Source: G963674505 sp964575975 (GTDB lineage: Bacteria; Desulfobacterota; Desulfobacteria; Desulfobacterales; SKZT01). From it: a DNA stretch of 28,928 nt. The stretch lies in contig CAZNTU010000058.1 in NCBI GenBank assembly GCA_964575975.1, positions 1-28,928 on the forward strand, in the 5' to 3' direction. The notes beneath the pieces are model-generated. The model was not told the DNA's origin. It did not search any database and saw only the letters and a list, made by a program, of their open reading frames with translations. Below are positions 1 through 8,070 of the stretch, piece by piece. Each line of letters opens with the position of its first letter. The stretch's first letter is position 1. A program made the position numbers and the translations under genes.

Positions 1-36
1 AATAACCAATTAACACGCACTGCGGGAGGCAGGTCG

Positions 37-2334
37 ATGGACATTCCCAAGCTTAATCGGAGCATTGTCGAAAAACGGATGAAAAAGGCGCCTCTGCTGA
101 GGGATATCGTGGAGGCGTGCGGATGTTTGAAGGCCAAGCTTCGAAACGTGGCCGACATATTGGACCGCTTGAACGAAATCGAGGCTCCGGGAATGAGGAA
201 ATCCCGGTCGGATATCCAGGAGCTTGTACAAGAGTTGGACGTGCTCCGAGACCGCGCCGAATTGAGGCGTCGCCGGTTCGAGAACGGTTTGGTCACGGTT
301 TCCATCGCCGGCTTGGAAAAAGCGGGAAAAACGACGTTCCTTCGTTCTCTGACCGGCATCGAGGCGCTTCCCGCCTTTGACGAGCGTTGCACGGCAGTCG
401 CGTGCGAGATTCTTTTTTCGGAAAACCGGTCCGATTTCGACATAGAATTTTACGACGAAAAGGAATTCATGGAACGGGTGGTGAGACCGGTTTGCGAAAC
501 GGTGGCCGAGGCTTTGCCCGACGACGTCCGAAACAGGTTCGTTCCGCCGGCGACGGCCTCCGAATTCGTCGGCATGAAATTGCCGGAACCGGATGCGCTT
601 CCCGGCGGCACGACCGCGTACAAGCTTCTCAAGGATTTGAAGCAACTGAAGGCGCACTTCCACGAATGCCGCGCGAATTTGGGAAGAGAACCCATCGCGA
701 GAAGACCTCTTTCCGAGTTGAACCAATGGGTTTCGTACAAGCAGTCGAAAGCCGATGGAGAAAGCGACGAGGCCGAACTCAGGGGAAGGCAGCTGGCGAG
801 GGTGTCGGCCGCGAAAACGTGTCGGATTTTCACGGAATTTACCGGCGGTTCGGAGCATCTGAGGTGGATCGACACTCCCGGAGTGGACGATCCCAACCGC
901 AGGGCCAGGGACATCGCATTGTCGGCCATCGCCTCGGAAACCGACCTTCTCGTCGTCGCCAGCAGGCCCGGCGCCAATCCGTCGCCCGGCGAAAATTTCC
1001 ATCACTTCTGGGATTCGGTCTCCAGGTTGCCGGACGAAATCCATCTGATGGACCGGCTTCTTTTCGCTTTGAACCTGGACCGCCGGGTAGATCCAAACGG
1101 AGAAAACATCAAAATCCACAAGAAGTATCTGACCGACGCCGGCGTTCCCGAGCACCTTTTCATAGGTCCTTTCGAGGCGACAAAGCCGTCGGACGCCGCC
1201 GCCCTGATGGATGCGGTAAACGGCCATTTGTCCCGTCGTCTCGCGGACCAGGACGAGGCCGTGGCGAACGGGTTCGTCACTTGGCTGAAAAACGTCCAGG
1301 CCCGAATCCGTCTGGTGTACGAATCGCTGGCGAAAAGCCGCCCTTCGGACGCGGGTTTGAAGGAACTCGAAATCGAAGAATTCCACAAGTGGTTCCACTG
1401 GTACGAGGACGACCGGGACCAGGGTTTCTGGACCGACTTGGTCAAAGCGTTGGACCAATCCGCGCGCGCTATCGGCAAGGACCCCCGGATCTTGGAATCG
1501 GAAAACTCTCTTTACTCGATTTTCGCCGAAGAGGCCGAAAGCATCCAGTCGAAAATTCCCTCGGCCCAGGCTCTGGAGGAATTCGTGGTCAAACAGCGCG
1601 GGGAAAATCCGATCCCGAACGGCATGAGAACCATCAGTACCTATTTTTCCAGGTTGATCAACCGTCTTTCCAACGAAATCCAGCAGTTCGGACCGATCAT
1701 GCAGGACGAGATCGTAGCTGTTCTGGAAAGGGCGGGATTGATGTCCTTGCTGGTGGGCAAGACGTCGGCGGAGAAGCTTTCCAATCTGTTGAAGAGTTTC
1801 GAAAGCAGGAAACCGGACAGCCACATCGTCGAAGTTTTAAGGGAAACCTTGGATCTTCCTCGGAACGTCAAATACGTTCTGCGCTACGAGCTTCGGCCCG
1901 CAGTGGATTTTTGCGACCCGACCCTCTGGGACGACCAGGAGACGGCCTGGAACAGGTTGACGGATATGATGACGGCCAACAACGGGGAGCCGCAGCGACT
2001 GGCGGTCTTTGAAACCAACCGCCACCCCCCGGTGACGGATTCGCGGGAAAAGGACAGCGAACTGCTCAAGAAAATCGCGGGAAACGCCATGCTCGGGATT
2101 CAGACGGTGCTGAAAAACGAACGCCATCTGCCGCGACGCATAGCGGACGACTTCATGCGCGACTGCCGGGTGAGATTGTGTTTCGCCCCGGAATCCGAGC
2201 AGGAATGGCGCACGCTCCTGTTTGCCAACAGGGGGACTTTGCTGGCCTCGACTATCGGAAGAATCCGGGACAAATCGGAACTGATTCAATCCTTCTACAT
2301 GGCCTTGAGCCAATTGGAAACGAGCTTACCGTAA
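37..2334 (+). CDS. Dynamin-like GTPase, soluble partner of a tandem pair
   Basis: A 765-residue P-loop GTPase. The sequence shows a G1/P-loop GLEKAGKT at residues 92-99 and a G3 motif DTPG at 279-282. A degenerate G4-like NLD lies near 346-348, without the usual (N/T)KxD. A charged helical region of about 80 residues precedes the G domain, and a long helical C-terminal half follows it. That layout fits the bacterial dynamin-like family. I see no hydrophobic paddle or membrane segment, unlike its downstream neighbour. The ATG has a strong GGGAGG ribosome site 7 bases upstream. The gene ends 60 bp before a second dynamin-like gene on the same strand, with no terminator between. Known bacterial dynamins often occur as adjacent unlike pairs that act together on membranes, so a heteromeric partnership is inferred. 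The specific role is unknown. The large G domain with a long T-loop/G3 insert argues against a ribosome-assembly GTPase. Confidence 0.8.
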   Translation: MDIPKLNRSIVEKRMKKAPLLRDIVEACGCLKAKLRNVADILDRLNEIEAPGMRKSRSDIQELVQELDVLRDRAELRRRRFENGLVTVSIAGLEKAGKTTFLRSLTGIEALPAFDERCTAVACEILFSENRSDFDIEFYDEKEFMERVVRPVCETVAEALPDDVRNRFVPPATASEFVGMKLPEPDALPGGTTAYKLLKDLKQLKAHFHECRANLGREPIARRPLSELNQWVSYKQSKADGESDEAELRGRQLARVSAAKTCRIFTEFTGGSEHLRWIDTPGVDDPNRRARDIALSAIASETDLLVVASRPGANPSPGENFHHFWDSVSRLPDEIHLMDRLLFALNLDRRVDPNGENIKIHKKYLTDAGVPEHLFIGPFEATKPSDAAALMDAVNGHLSRRLADQDEAVANGFVTWLKNVQARIRLVYESLAKSRPSDAGLKELEIEEFHKWFHWYEDDRDQGFWTDLVKALDQSARAIGKDPRILESENSLYSIFAEEAESIQSKIPSAQALEEFVVKQRGENPIPNGMRTISTYFSRLINRLSNEIQQFGPIMQDEIVAVLERAGLMSLLVGKTSAEKLSNLLKSFESRKPDSHIVEVLRETLDLPRNVKYVLRYELRPAVDFCDPTLWDDQETAWNRLTDMMTANNGEPQRLAVFETNRHPPVTDSREKDSELLKKIAGNAMLGIQTVLKNERHLPRRIADDFMRDCRVRLCFAPESEQEWRTLLFANRGTLLASTIGRIRDKSELIQSFYMALSQLETSLP

Positions 2335-2394
2335 ATGAAAAGCCGTTGTTTCCCATAATCTCTTGATTTACCGAATTCACGGGGGGTTGATTTC

Positions 2395-4335
2395 ATGGAG
2401 AATCGATTCGAAAAAGCGATTCGACTCATGCGACGGGCCGGCTACGACGACATCGCCGACCGGTTGACTGTCGAATTGGAAACCATGGCCGCCGAAGTTT
2501 ACAAAATAGCGGTGGTCGGGGAATTCAAATCGGGCAAGTCGACTTTGATAAACAAAATATTTCTGCAAGACGACGTTTTGTTTACGGACATCATGGAAGC
2601 CACGGCCGTCCCGACCGAAATACGCTACAGCCGCGACAAATATCTCGAGATCGTTCCCTATGAAACCAAAAAGCTGTTGAGGCCCAATCCTTTTGAAAAC
2701 GGCGCGTTCGAGCTGGTCGAGGAAACAGGGGACGAGGAAGAGCCGTTTAAAATCATGGATCCGTCGGTCGAGGACATAAAAAAGCATACTTCCGCCGAAA
2801 GCTCGCAGGAGCGCGCCCGGCTGGCGGGAAAAATTTCAAGGGCTAGGCTGGGATGGCCCTCCGTTCACCTGGCGGGGCTTGCGGTTTTCGATACGCCCGG
2901 CATCAATTCCATAAACGAGGCGGTAATCTCCATGACCTATCGGATTATTCCAGAGTCCGATTTGGTACTGTTCTTGACCAACTCTCGGCAGCTTTCCGGG
3001 GTGGAAATGGAATTTTTGACCGGCCGGGTCATAAGCGAGGGCATTGCGAGACTCATGGTGGTGGTAACATACGATCCATGCATTGGAACTCTCTCGTCTA
3101 GGCAAAGGAAAAATTTGCTGGATGCCGTCGCAGGTCAACTGGCGAGCATCGGACAGGCGAGCATCCCGGTGGAGATGGTGAATATCCGGGACAGCGCCGA
3201 TCGGGACGAGGCGCCGAAGGGACTTAAAAGTCGAATAGAGGGCGGGGAGGCCGGCAAGAATTCAAATTCCAAGGATGTTCGCAAAACCGTGGATTCGGTG
3301 ATCGGCGGCCTATTGGGGGAAAACTCGTTGAATACGGACCCCGAGGCGGGTCCGGTCGAGGAAGATTCCGACAAGAGCATCGGCTTTGCGGCCTTGGAAC
3401 AGAAGCTTGTTCGTTTTATTCGCGACAACGTGCGCCCGGCGCGGATGGAAAAAGCGAAAGGAGTTCTGCAAAAGCAGCTTCAACTTGCAAAAGTCAGGTG
3501 CGCGGCCGAAACGGCGGCTTTGGGAAAAAGTCAAGCGGAGCGCGAAAGGATACTGGAATCCTTCAGAGAAAAAGAGAAAAAAATTCGGCAGGATTACGAA
3601 GTTCTTTCCGCCCGAATGCTGGACGAGCTGCAACAGACAAGAAAACGGACGTCCAGAGAGCTGTCGCAGGGGCTTGAAAAAATCGCGACATCATACGTAG
3701 ACGGTTTCGATCAATGCGACAACCTGGGGGATCTGCAAAACAGACTCAATCGATCGGCTGCGGATCTTCGCAGAAAAATCGAAAATCTGTTCCTGAAGAT
3801 TTCGGAGAATGTTCAAGAACAAATCGAATCCTTGTCCGAAAAATACAAGGTGGAAATTTCCGACCTTATCAATTCGCGACTTGACGAGACCACGCGGGAA
3901 CTCTCCATCGAAGGCGGCGTTCTCGCCAATGTTCCTCCCGTGGCGATTCTGGCTTTGGATTTCAGCCTTTTTGTTCTTTTCGGTCCTTTTCGTCCGCTGT
4001 CCCGCGTTATCGTGCGTCTTCTGGCAAACGAGATTCCGTTCTTAAACAGGATTTTGCCGGCCTCGGTGGCCGCGAGCCTCTTGAAAAGCAAGATTAAGAG
4101 TTCCTTGACCCAACAATTCGAACGTATTAAATCGGATACGACCGAAAGAATCGAACGGGCATTCGACAATGTCGCAACGGCTCTTGTCGAGCAATTGCAG
4201 GGTCATGCCGACGAACAGTTGGACTCGGTTAGGGTTGGTCTCGAAAAGGTTGTCGGAGGCGATGAAAACAGGCAAAGATCGTCTTTGTTGACGGAAATCA
4301 AGGAAGAATTGGATTTGATGGAAACAAGAATATAA
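2395..4335 (+). CDS. Dynamin-like GTPase with membrane paddle
   Basis: A 646-residue dynamin-family GTPase. The P-loop GEFKSGKS is at residues 42-49, a switch-I-like EATAVPTEI follows, DTPG is at 166-169, and a G4-like TYDP lies near 225. Residues from about 370 to 500 are highly charged, heptad-like helix (a stalk). A hydrophobic stretch (ANVPPVAILALDFSLFVLF and what follows, roughly residues 512-560) looks like the membrane paddle of bacterial dynamin-like proteins. A final amphipathic helical region closes the protein. The order G domain, stalk, paddle, stalk is that of the family. The likely role is GTP-driven membrane binding, fusion or remodelling at the inner membrane. It is preceded by a G-rich ribosome site and followed after 12 bp by the CoA-disulfide reductase gene, suggesting one transcript. 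The exact cellular process cannot be read from the sequence. Confidence 0.85.
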   Translation: MENRFEKAIRLMRRAGYDDIADRLTVELETMAAEVYKIAVVGEFKSGKSTLINKIFLQDDVLFTDIMEATAVPTEIRYSRDKYLEIVPYETKKLLRPNPFENGAFELVEETGDEEEPFKIMDPSVEDIKKHTSAESSQERARLAGKISRARLGWPSVHLAGLAVFDTPGINSINEAVISMTYRIIPESDLVLFLTNSRQLSGVEMEFLTGRVISEGIARLMVVVTYDPCIGTLSSRQRKNLLDAVAGQLASIGQASIPVEMVNIRDSADRDEAPKGLKSRIEGGEAGKNSNSKDVRKTVDSVIGGLLGENSLNTDPEAGPVEEDSDKSIGFAALEQKLVRFIRDNVRPARMEKAKGVLQKQLQLAKVRCAAETAALGKSQAERERILESFREKEKKIRQDYEVLSARMLDELQQTRKRTSRELSQGLEKIATSYVDGFDQCDNLGDLQNRLNRSAADLRRKIENLFLKISENVQEQIESLSEKYKVEISDLINSRLDETTRELSIEGGVLANVPPVAILALDFSLFVLFGPFRPLSRVIVRLLANEIPFLNRILPASVAASLLKSKIKSSLTQQFERIKSDTTERIERAFDNVATALVEQLQGHADEQLDSVRVGLEKVVGGDENRQRSSLLTEIKEELDLMETRI

Positions 4336-4347
4336 GAGGAAAAGAAT

Positions 4348-6012
4348 ATGGGTTTGAAACTGGTCGTGATCGGGGGAGTCGCCGGAGGGGCGACGGCCGC
4401 CGCCAGGGCGAGAAGAGTGAGCGAGGACGCCGAAATCGTGATTTTCGAGCGAGGGGAGTACATATCTTTCGCCAACTGCGGGCTACCTTATTATATAGGC
4501 AACGTGATAAAAAAACGCGACGACTTGCTTCTCGCCACCCCGGAGCAGTTCAGGACGCGTTATGGAATCAACACGAGGATTTTTTCCGAAGCGGTGGCTG
4601 TCGACGCGAAGCGAAAGACGATTGTGGTCAAGGACCACAGGTCTGGAGAAACATACGAGGAGAGCTACGACAAGCTGATTTTATCGCCCGGCGCCGAGCC
4701 AATCAAGCCGCCCCTGGAGGGCGTGGACTTGGAAAACATCTTTCATCTGCGGAACGTTCCCGACTCGGACCGGATTAAAAAAATAATTGACGAAAAGAAG
4801 CCCGAGCGCGCGGTCGTGGTCGGAGGCGGATTCATCGGTGTAGAGATGGCCGAGAACCTGGTGGAACGGGGAGTCGGGACGACCATCGTGGAGATGCTCG
4901 ACCAGGTGATGCCTTCGTTGGACTGGGAAATGGCCTCCATGCTTCACGAGCACCTGAAGGCGAAAGGCGTCGAACTCGAGCTTGAGAACGGCGTCAAGTC
5001 GTTTTCGAAGTCGGGCGACGGGCGTATTGTCGTATCCACGGGCAAGGGCCGCGAAATCGTATGCGATTTGGTGCTGATGTCCGTCGGAGTTCGTCCCGAA
5101 AACAAGCTCGCCGTAAAGGCGGGATTGAAAATCGGCTCGACCGGAGGCATTTGGGTGGACTCGACCATGAGGACCTCCGACCCGGACATATACGCGGTGG
5201 GCGACGCGGTGGAAGTCCGGGATTTGATCACCGGCTATCCGAAGTTGACCGCGCTGGCCGGACCCGCGAACAAACAGGCCAGAATCGCGGCGGACAACGC
5301 TCTTGGAAGAAAATCGATATTCGAGGGCACGCTGGGGACGTCGGTGGTGAAGGTCTTCGATTTGGTCGCGGCCTCCTGCGGGGCCAACGAGAAATTCCTG
5401 AAACGAAACGACATTCCCTATTTGGTCAGCTATACCCATTCCGGTTCCCACGCGGGCTACTATCCGGGCGCGTCGAACATGAGCATCAAGCTTTTGTTCA
5501 TGCCCGGCACGGGGCAGGTCCTGGGCGCTCAGATCGTGGGCAAAAAAGGGGTGGACAAGAGAATAGACGTGCTTGCGACCGCCATCCGCGCAAGAATGAC
5601 CGTCTACGATCTGGAAGAATTGGAGCTTGCCTACGCCCCTCCGTATTCCTCCGCCAAGGACCCCGTCAATATCGCGGGGTTCGTCTCGGCCAACATCTTG
5701 AAAGGAGACATGGAAATCGCCCATTGGCACGAGCTGAAGGACTTGGAGAAAGACGGGGCGGTCCTGTTGGATCTTCGCACCAAGTGGGAACTGAGGCATG
5801 TCGGAAAAATCGACGGCGCTTTGCATATACCAATCGACGAATTGAGAAACCGTCTTTCGGAACTCGACAAGGAGAAAGAGTATGTGCCTTTCTGCGCGGT
5901 AGGCTATCGCGGATACTTGGGGCACCGCATTTTGGTTCAAAACGGTTTCCAATCCAAAAACCTGAGCGGAGGCTTCGTCACTTTCGAAACGGCCGGGAAA
6001 AAATACCGTTGA
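4348..6012 (+). CDS. CoA-disulfide reductase / rhodanese fusion (FAD-dependent)
   Basis: A 554-residue flavoprotein of the pyridine nucleotide-disulfide oxidoreductase family with a C-terminal rhodanese domain. The FAD dinucleotide fold begins at residue 5 (VVIGGVAGG). The single redox cysteine typical of CoA-disulfide reductases is C44 in SFANCGLPYY. A second dinucleotide fold (VVVGGGFIGVEMAE, about 155-168) binds NAD(P)H, and the dimerisation domain follows. From about residue 460 there is a rhodanese domain with active-site C516 in PFCAVGYRG. Family members reduce CoA disulfide or CoA persulfide and polysulfide, so a role in thiol or sulfane-sulfur homeostasis in the cytoplasm is expected. 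Both catalytic cysteines are present. The gene starts 12 bp after the dynamin gene with a GAGGAAAAG ribosome site. That suggests co-transcription with two GTPases, an unusual pairing. Confidence 0.9.
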   Translation: MGLKLVVIGGVAGGATAAARARRVSEDAEIVIFERGEYISFANCGLPYYIGNVIKKRDDLLLATPEQFRTRYGINTRIFSEAVAVDAKRKTIVVKDHRSGETYEESYDKLILSPGAEPIKPPLEGVDLENIFHLRNVPDSDRIKKIIDEKKPERAVVVGGGFIGVEMAENLVERGVGTTIVEMLDQVMPSLDWEMASMLHEHLKAKGVELELENGVKSFSKSGDGRIVVSTGKGREIVCDLVLMSVGVRPENKLAVKAGLKIGSTGGIWVDSTMRTSDPDIYAVGDAVEVRDLITGYPKLTALAGPANKQARIAADNALGRKSIFEGTLGTSVVKVFDLVAASCGANEKFLKRNDIPYLVSYTHSGSHAGYYPGASNMSIKLLFMPGTGQVLGAQIVGKKGVDKRIDVLATAIRARMTVYDLEELELAYAPPYSSAKDPVNIAGFVSANILKGDMEIAHWHELKDLEKDGAVLLDLRTKWELRHVGKIDGALHIPIDELRNRLSELDKEKEYVPFCAVGYRGYLGHRILVQNGFQSKNLSGGFVTFETAGKKYR

Positions 6013-6036
6013 CAATCCGATCGTGAAACTTTAAAT
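6009..6036 (+). promoter_or_regulatory. Putative sigma70-type promoter for asd
   Basis: A perfect -35 box TTGACA (6009-6014) overlaps the stop codon of the reductase gene. After a 16-bp spacer comes TTAAAT (6031-6036, four of six matches). It lies about 75 bp before the asd start, so asd can be transcribed separately from the upstream genes. An AT-rich inverted repeat (6041-6048 with 6061-6068) sits in the leader and is too weak to call a terminator. Confidence 0.45.
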
Positions 6037-6109
6037 CCTGTTTTTTCGATTTTTCCTTTGCGAAAAAATACGAATATTCCAATCAATATCTCCACAGGGA
6101 GGAACTGTT

Positions 6110-7228
6110 ATGCTTAGAATCGGCTTTATTGGATGGCGCGGCATGGTTGGATCGGTTTTGATGGACCGCATGCTGACGGAAAAGGATTTCAAAGGCTTCG
6201 AACCCGTTTTCGCCTCCACTTCCCAGGCGGGCCAGGACGGACCGGATATCGGCATGGACTTGCCCCCTCTAGAAGACGCCTACGATCTCGCCAAGCTCTC
6301 TTCCATGGACGTGATCGTTACGTGCCAGGGAAGCGGCTATACGAAAGAGGTACGTCCCCAGCTTCGAAAATCCGGTTGGCAAGGCTACTGGATCGACGCG
6401 GCGTCGGCGCTTCGAATGGAAAAGGACAGCGTCATCGTGCTGGACCCGGTGAACCGCGACGTGATCGACAAGGCTTTGAAAAATGGCGTAAAGGACTACA
6501 TCGGCGGAAACTGCACGGTGAGCCTCATGCTGATGGGAATCGGAGGCTTGTTTCAAAACGGGTTGGTGGAATGGATCAGTTCCATGACCTACCAGGCCGC
6601 GTCGGGCGCGGGCGCTAAAAACATGCGAGAGCTGGTCGCGCAGATGGGGGCCATAAACGAGGCCGCGAAATCCCTGATCGACGACCCGGCCTCCGCGATC
6701 GGCGAAATCGATCGACGCGTCATCGAGACCATGAGGAGCAGCCAGTTTCCGACCGAAAACTTCATGGCCCCTCTTGCCGGCAGCGTGATTCCCTGGATCG
6801 ACAGCCCCATGGAAACAGGCCAAACAAGAGAGGAGTGGAAAGGGTACGCGGAAACCAACAAGATACTCCAAAGCGACCCGCCGATCCCCGTGGACGGCAT
6901 CTGCGTGAGGATCGGGGCCATGAGGTGCCACAGCCAGGGCATCACGGTCAAGCTCAAAAAGGACGTGCCGCTGGATGAACTTGTGGATATCATCGCAAGC
7001 GCGAACCAATGGGTCAAAGTCGTTCCCAACGAAAAGGCGATCACGCTGAAGGATCTCACACCGGCAGCCGTCACGGGAACTTTGACCGTGCCGGTGGGCA
7101 GAATCCACAAGCTGAAAATGGGTCCGGATTACCTGGGGCTGTACACGGTGGGGGATCAATTGCTCTGGGGAGCGGCCGAACCTATCCGCCGGATTCTGAA
7201 TATCGTGCTCGAGCATATGCGATCGTGA
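6110..7228 (+). CDS. asd: Aspartate-semialdehyde dehydrogenase
   Basis: This cytoplasmic enzyme reduces beta-aspartyl phosphate to L-aspartate 4-semialdehyde with NADPH, the branch point to lysine/diaminopimelate, threonine and methionine. The protein is 372 residues, the length of the proteobacterial class of Asd rather than the shorter Gram-positive type. The N-terminal nucleotide-binding loop is GWRGMVGSV (residues 8-16). The catalytic cysteine is C135 in GGNCTVS and the catalytic histidine is H274 in RCHSQG. Both fall at the same numbers as in the E. coli enzyme, which is strong support. An AGGGAGG ribosome site precedes the ATG. The gene is preceded by a promoter-like sequence and followed by an intrinsic terminator, so it appears to be a single transcription unit. 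Confidence 0.96.
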   Translation: MLRIGFIGWRGMVGSVLMDRMLTEKDFKGFEPVFASTSQAGQDGPDIGMDLPPLEDAYDLAKLSSMDVIVTCQGSGYTKEVRPQLRKSGWQGYWIDAASALRMEKDSVIVLDPVNRDVIDKALKNGVKDYIGGNCTVSLMLMGIGGLFQNGLVEWISSMTYQAASGAGAKNMRELVAQMGAINEAAKSLIDDPASAIGEIDRRVIETMRSSQFPTENFMAPLAGSVIPWIDSPMETGQTREEWKGYAETNKILQSDPPIPVDGICVRIGAMRCHSQGITVKLKKDVPLDELVDIIASANQWVKVVPNEKAITLKDLTPAAVTGTLTVPVGRIHKLKMGPDYLGLYTVGDQLLWGAAEPIRRILNIVLEHMRS

Positions 7229-7272
7229 TTTTCATCTTGCCTCGATGCTTGGCATAGCCAACGAAAAGCGAT

Positions 7273-7316
7273 AAAAGACCTCCGAAGCTTTAAAAAAAGT
7301 CGGGGGTCTTTTTTTG
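7273..7316 (+). terminator. Intrinsic terminator after asd
   Basis: An inverted repeat pairs 7273-7285 (AAAAGACCTCCGA) with 7300-7312 (TCGGGGGTCTTTT), with one G-T wobble, around a 14-base A-rich loop. A run of T residues follows at once. It lies 45 bp past the asd stop. The A run on the 5' side means it may also act weakly on the opposite strand, where the VapC-type gene ends at 7352. Confidence 0.85.
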
Positions 7317-7351
7317 TTTGCGACAATCCATCAGCAACTAAATAAAGTGCA

Positions 7352-7765
7352 TCAATGGGTATTCGGCGCGATTATTTCGGCCGTCGGAAAATAGGTCTGG
7401 TATCTGGATTGATCGCGTGTGATTAGCTTCATCCCGAAAACGGTTGCCTGGGCCCCGATAAAAAAATCCGGCAAAGGCGATCTTTTCCCCCCGCCTTGCT
7501 TTCGATATTTCAGAAACATTTTGCCCGCTAAAAACAAGGCCTCTTTCGGGATTTCAAGGATTTTCAAATCGGCGAATTGCAACGCGCTTTCCAACTCCTC
7601 GATTTTTTCGAAACCAATGGAAACTTCGGCATAGACGACGCTATTGATATAAAGCGAGGTCGTTTTCCCGTATTCGTCCAATACGCCTGCGGACCAATCT
7701 CCCCAAATCGGATCGTCCGTGAATACATCGAGAAGTACGTTGGAATCGATTAAAACGCCTCTCAT
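7352..7765 (-). CDS. vapC: PIN-domain toxin, VapC type
   Basis: A 137-residue PIN-domain ribonuclease, the toxin of a type II toxin-antitoxin pair. Four acidic residues that would bind metal are visible: D7 (LIDSNV), E47 (VVYAEVS), D100 (PLPDFFIGA) and D118 (ITRDQS). The length is normal for VapC. The ATG at 7765 overlaps the antitoxin stop codon as ATGA, the usual translational coupling in vapBC operons. Family members cleave tRNA or rRNA when not held by their antitoxin; the target here cannot be told. The active site looks complete, so the toxin is probably functional. It lies downstream of, and convergent to, asd. Confidence 0.9.
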   Translation of the reverse strand: MRGVLIDSNVLLDVFTDDPIWGDWSAGVLDEYGKTTSLYINSVVYAEVSIGFEKIEELESALQFADLKILEIPKEALFLAGKMFLKYRKQGGGKRSPLPDFFIGAQATVFGMKLITRDQSRYQTYFPTAEIIAPNTH

Positions 7766-7989
7766 TGATCCGCTCTCGTCAGTGCCAGGATTTCGTCGGT
7801 AGTCATCCGAACCGAGGCAACGCCCTTAAGTTTGAAAAATCGTCCTTTCGATTCGGCCCCACCCTTTTTCTTTACAATGTAAAACCGACCGTTTTCCTCT
7901 ACGAAATCGATTTCCGAAGAGGGACCTATTCCCAGTTTTTCCCGAACGAATTGCGGTATAGTGACTTGACCTTTGATTGTAACTTTCAT
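7762..7989 (-). CDS. vapB: AbrB/MazE-type antitoxin, VapB type
   Basis: A 75-residue swapped-hairpin (SpoVT/AbrB) DNA-binding protein beginning MKVTIKGQVTIPQFVREKLG, the standard signature of this fold. The C-terminal half (from about residue 45) should bind and neutralise the PIN toxin. An open frame runs further upstream. The ATG at 7989 is chosen because the domain starts there and a GGAGG ribosome site lies 6 bases before it. The stop overlaps the toxin start. The protein probably represses its own promoter, and a repeated heptamer lies just upstream. Confidence 0.88.
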   Translation of the reverse strand: MKVTIKGQVTIPQFVREKLGIGPSSEIDFVEENGRFYIVKKKGGAESKGRFFKLKGVASVRMTTDEILALTRADQ

Positions 7990-8008
7990 GTCTTTTCCTC
8001 CGAACTTT

Positions 8009-8049
8009 GTATTACCAGTATGAGTATTACAATTCGGATGTTTCGTCAA
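8009..8049 (-). promoter_or_regulatory. Promoter and repeated-heptamer operator of the vapBC pair
   Basis: On the minus strand, TTGACG (8049-8044) is followed after 17 bp by TACTCA (8026-8021), a plausible though weak -10 box. GTATTAC occurs twice on the plus strand, at 8009-8015 and 8024-8030, exactly 15 bp apart and covering the -10 region. Antitoxins of this fold commonly bind such sites for autoregulation; the binding here is inferred. Confidence 0.4.
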
Positions 8050-8070
8050 GGCGTATTCCAGAGGCTAACA

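Noticed and set aside
10..1824. 604-codon open frame antisense to the first GTPase, and a 541-codon frame at 387-2012
   Set aside because: Both overlap the GTPase frame, which has clear G1 and G3 motifs and a ribosome site. The shadows are arginine- and proline-rich without domains, as expected from GC-biased codons.
4681..6015. 444-codon frame antisense to the CoA-disulfide reductase gene
   Set aside because: No recognisable domain or ribosome site, and the sense frame is unmistakable.
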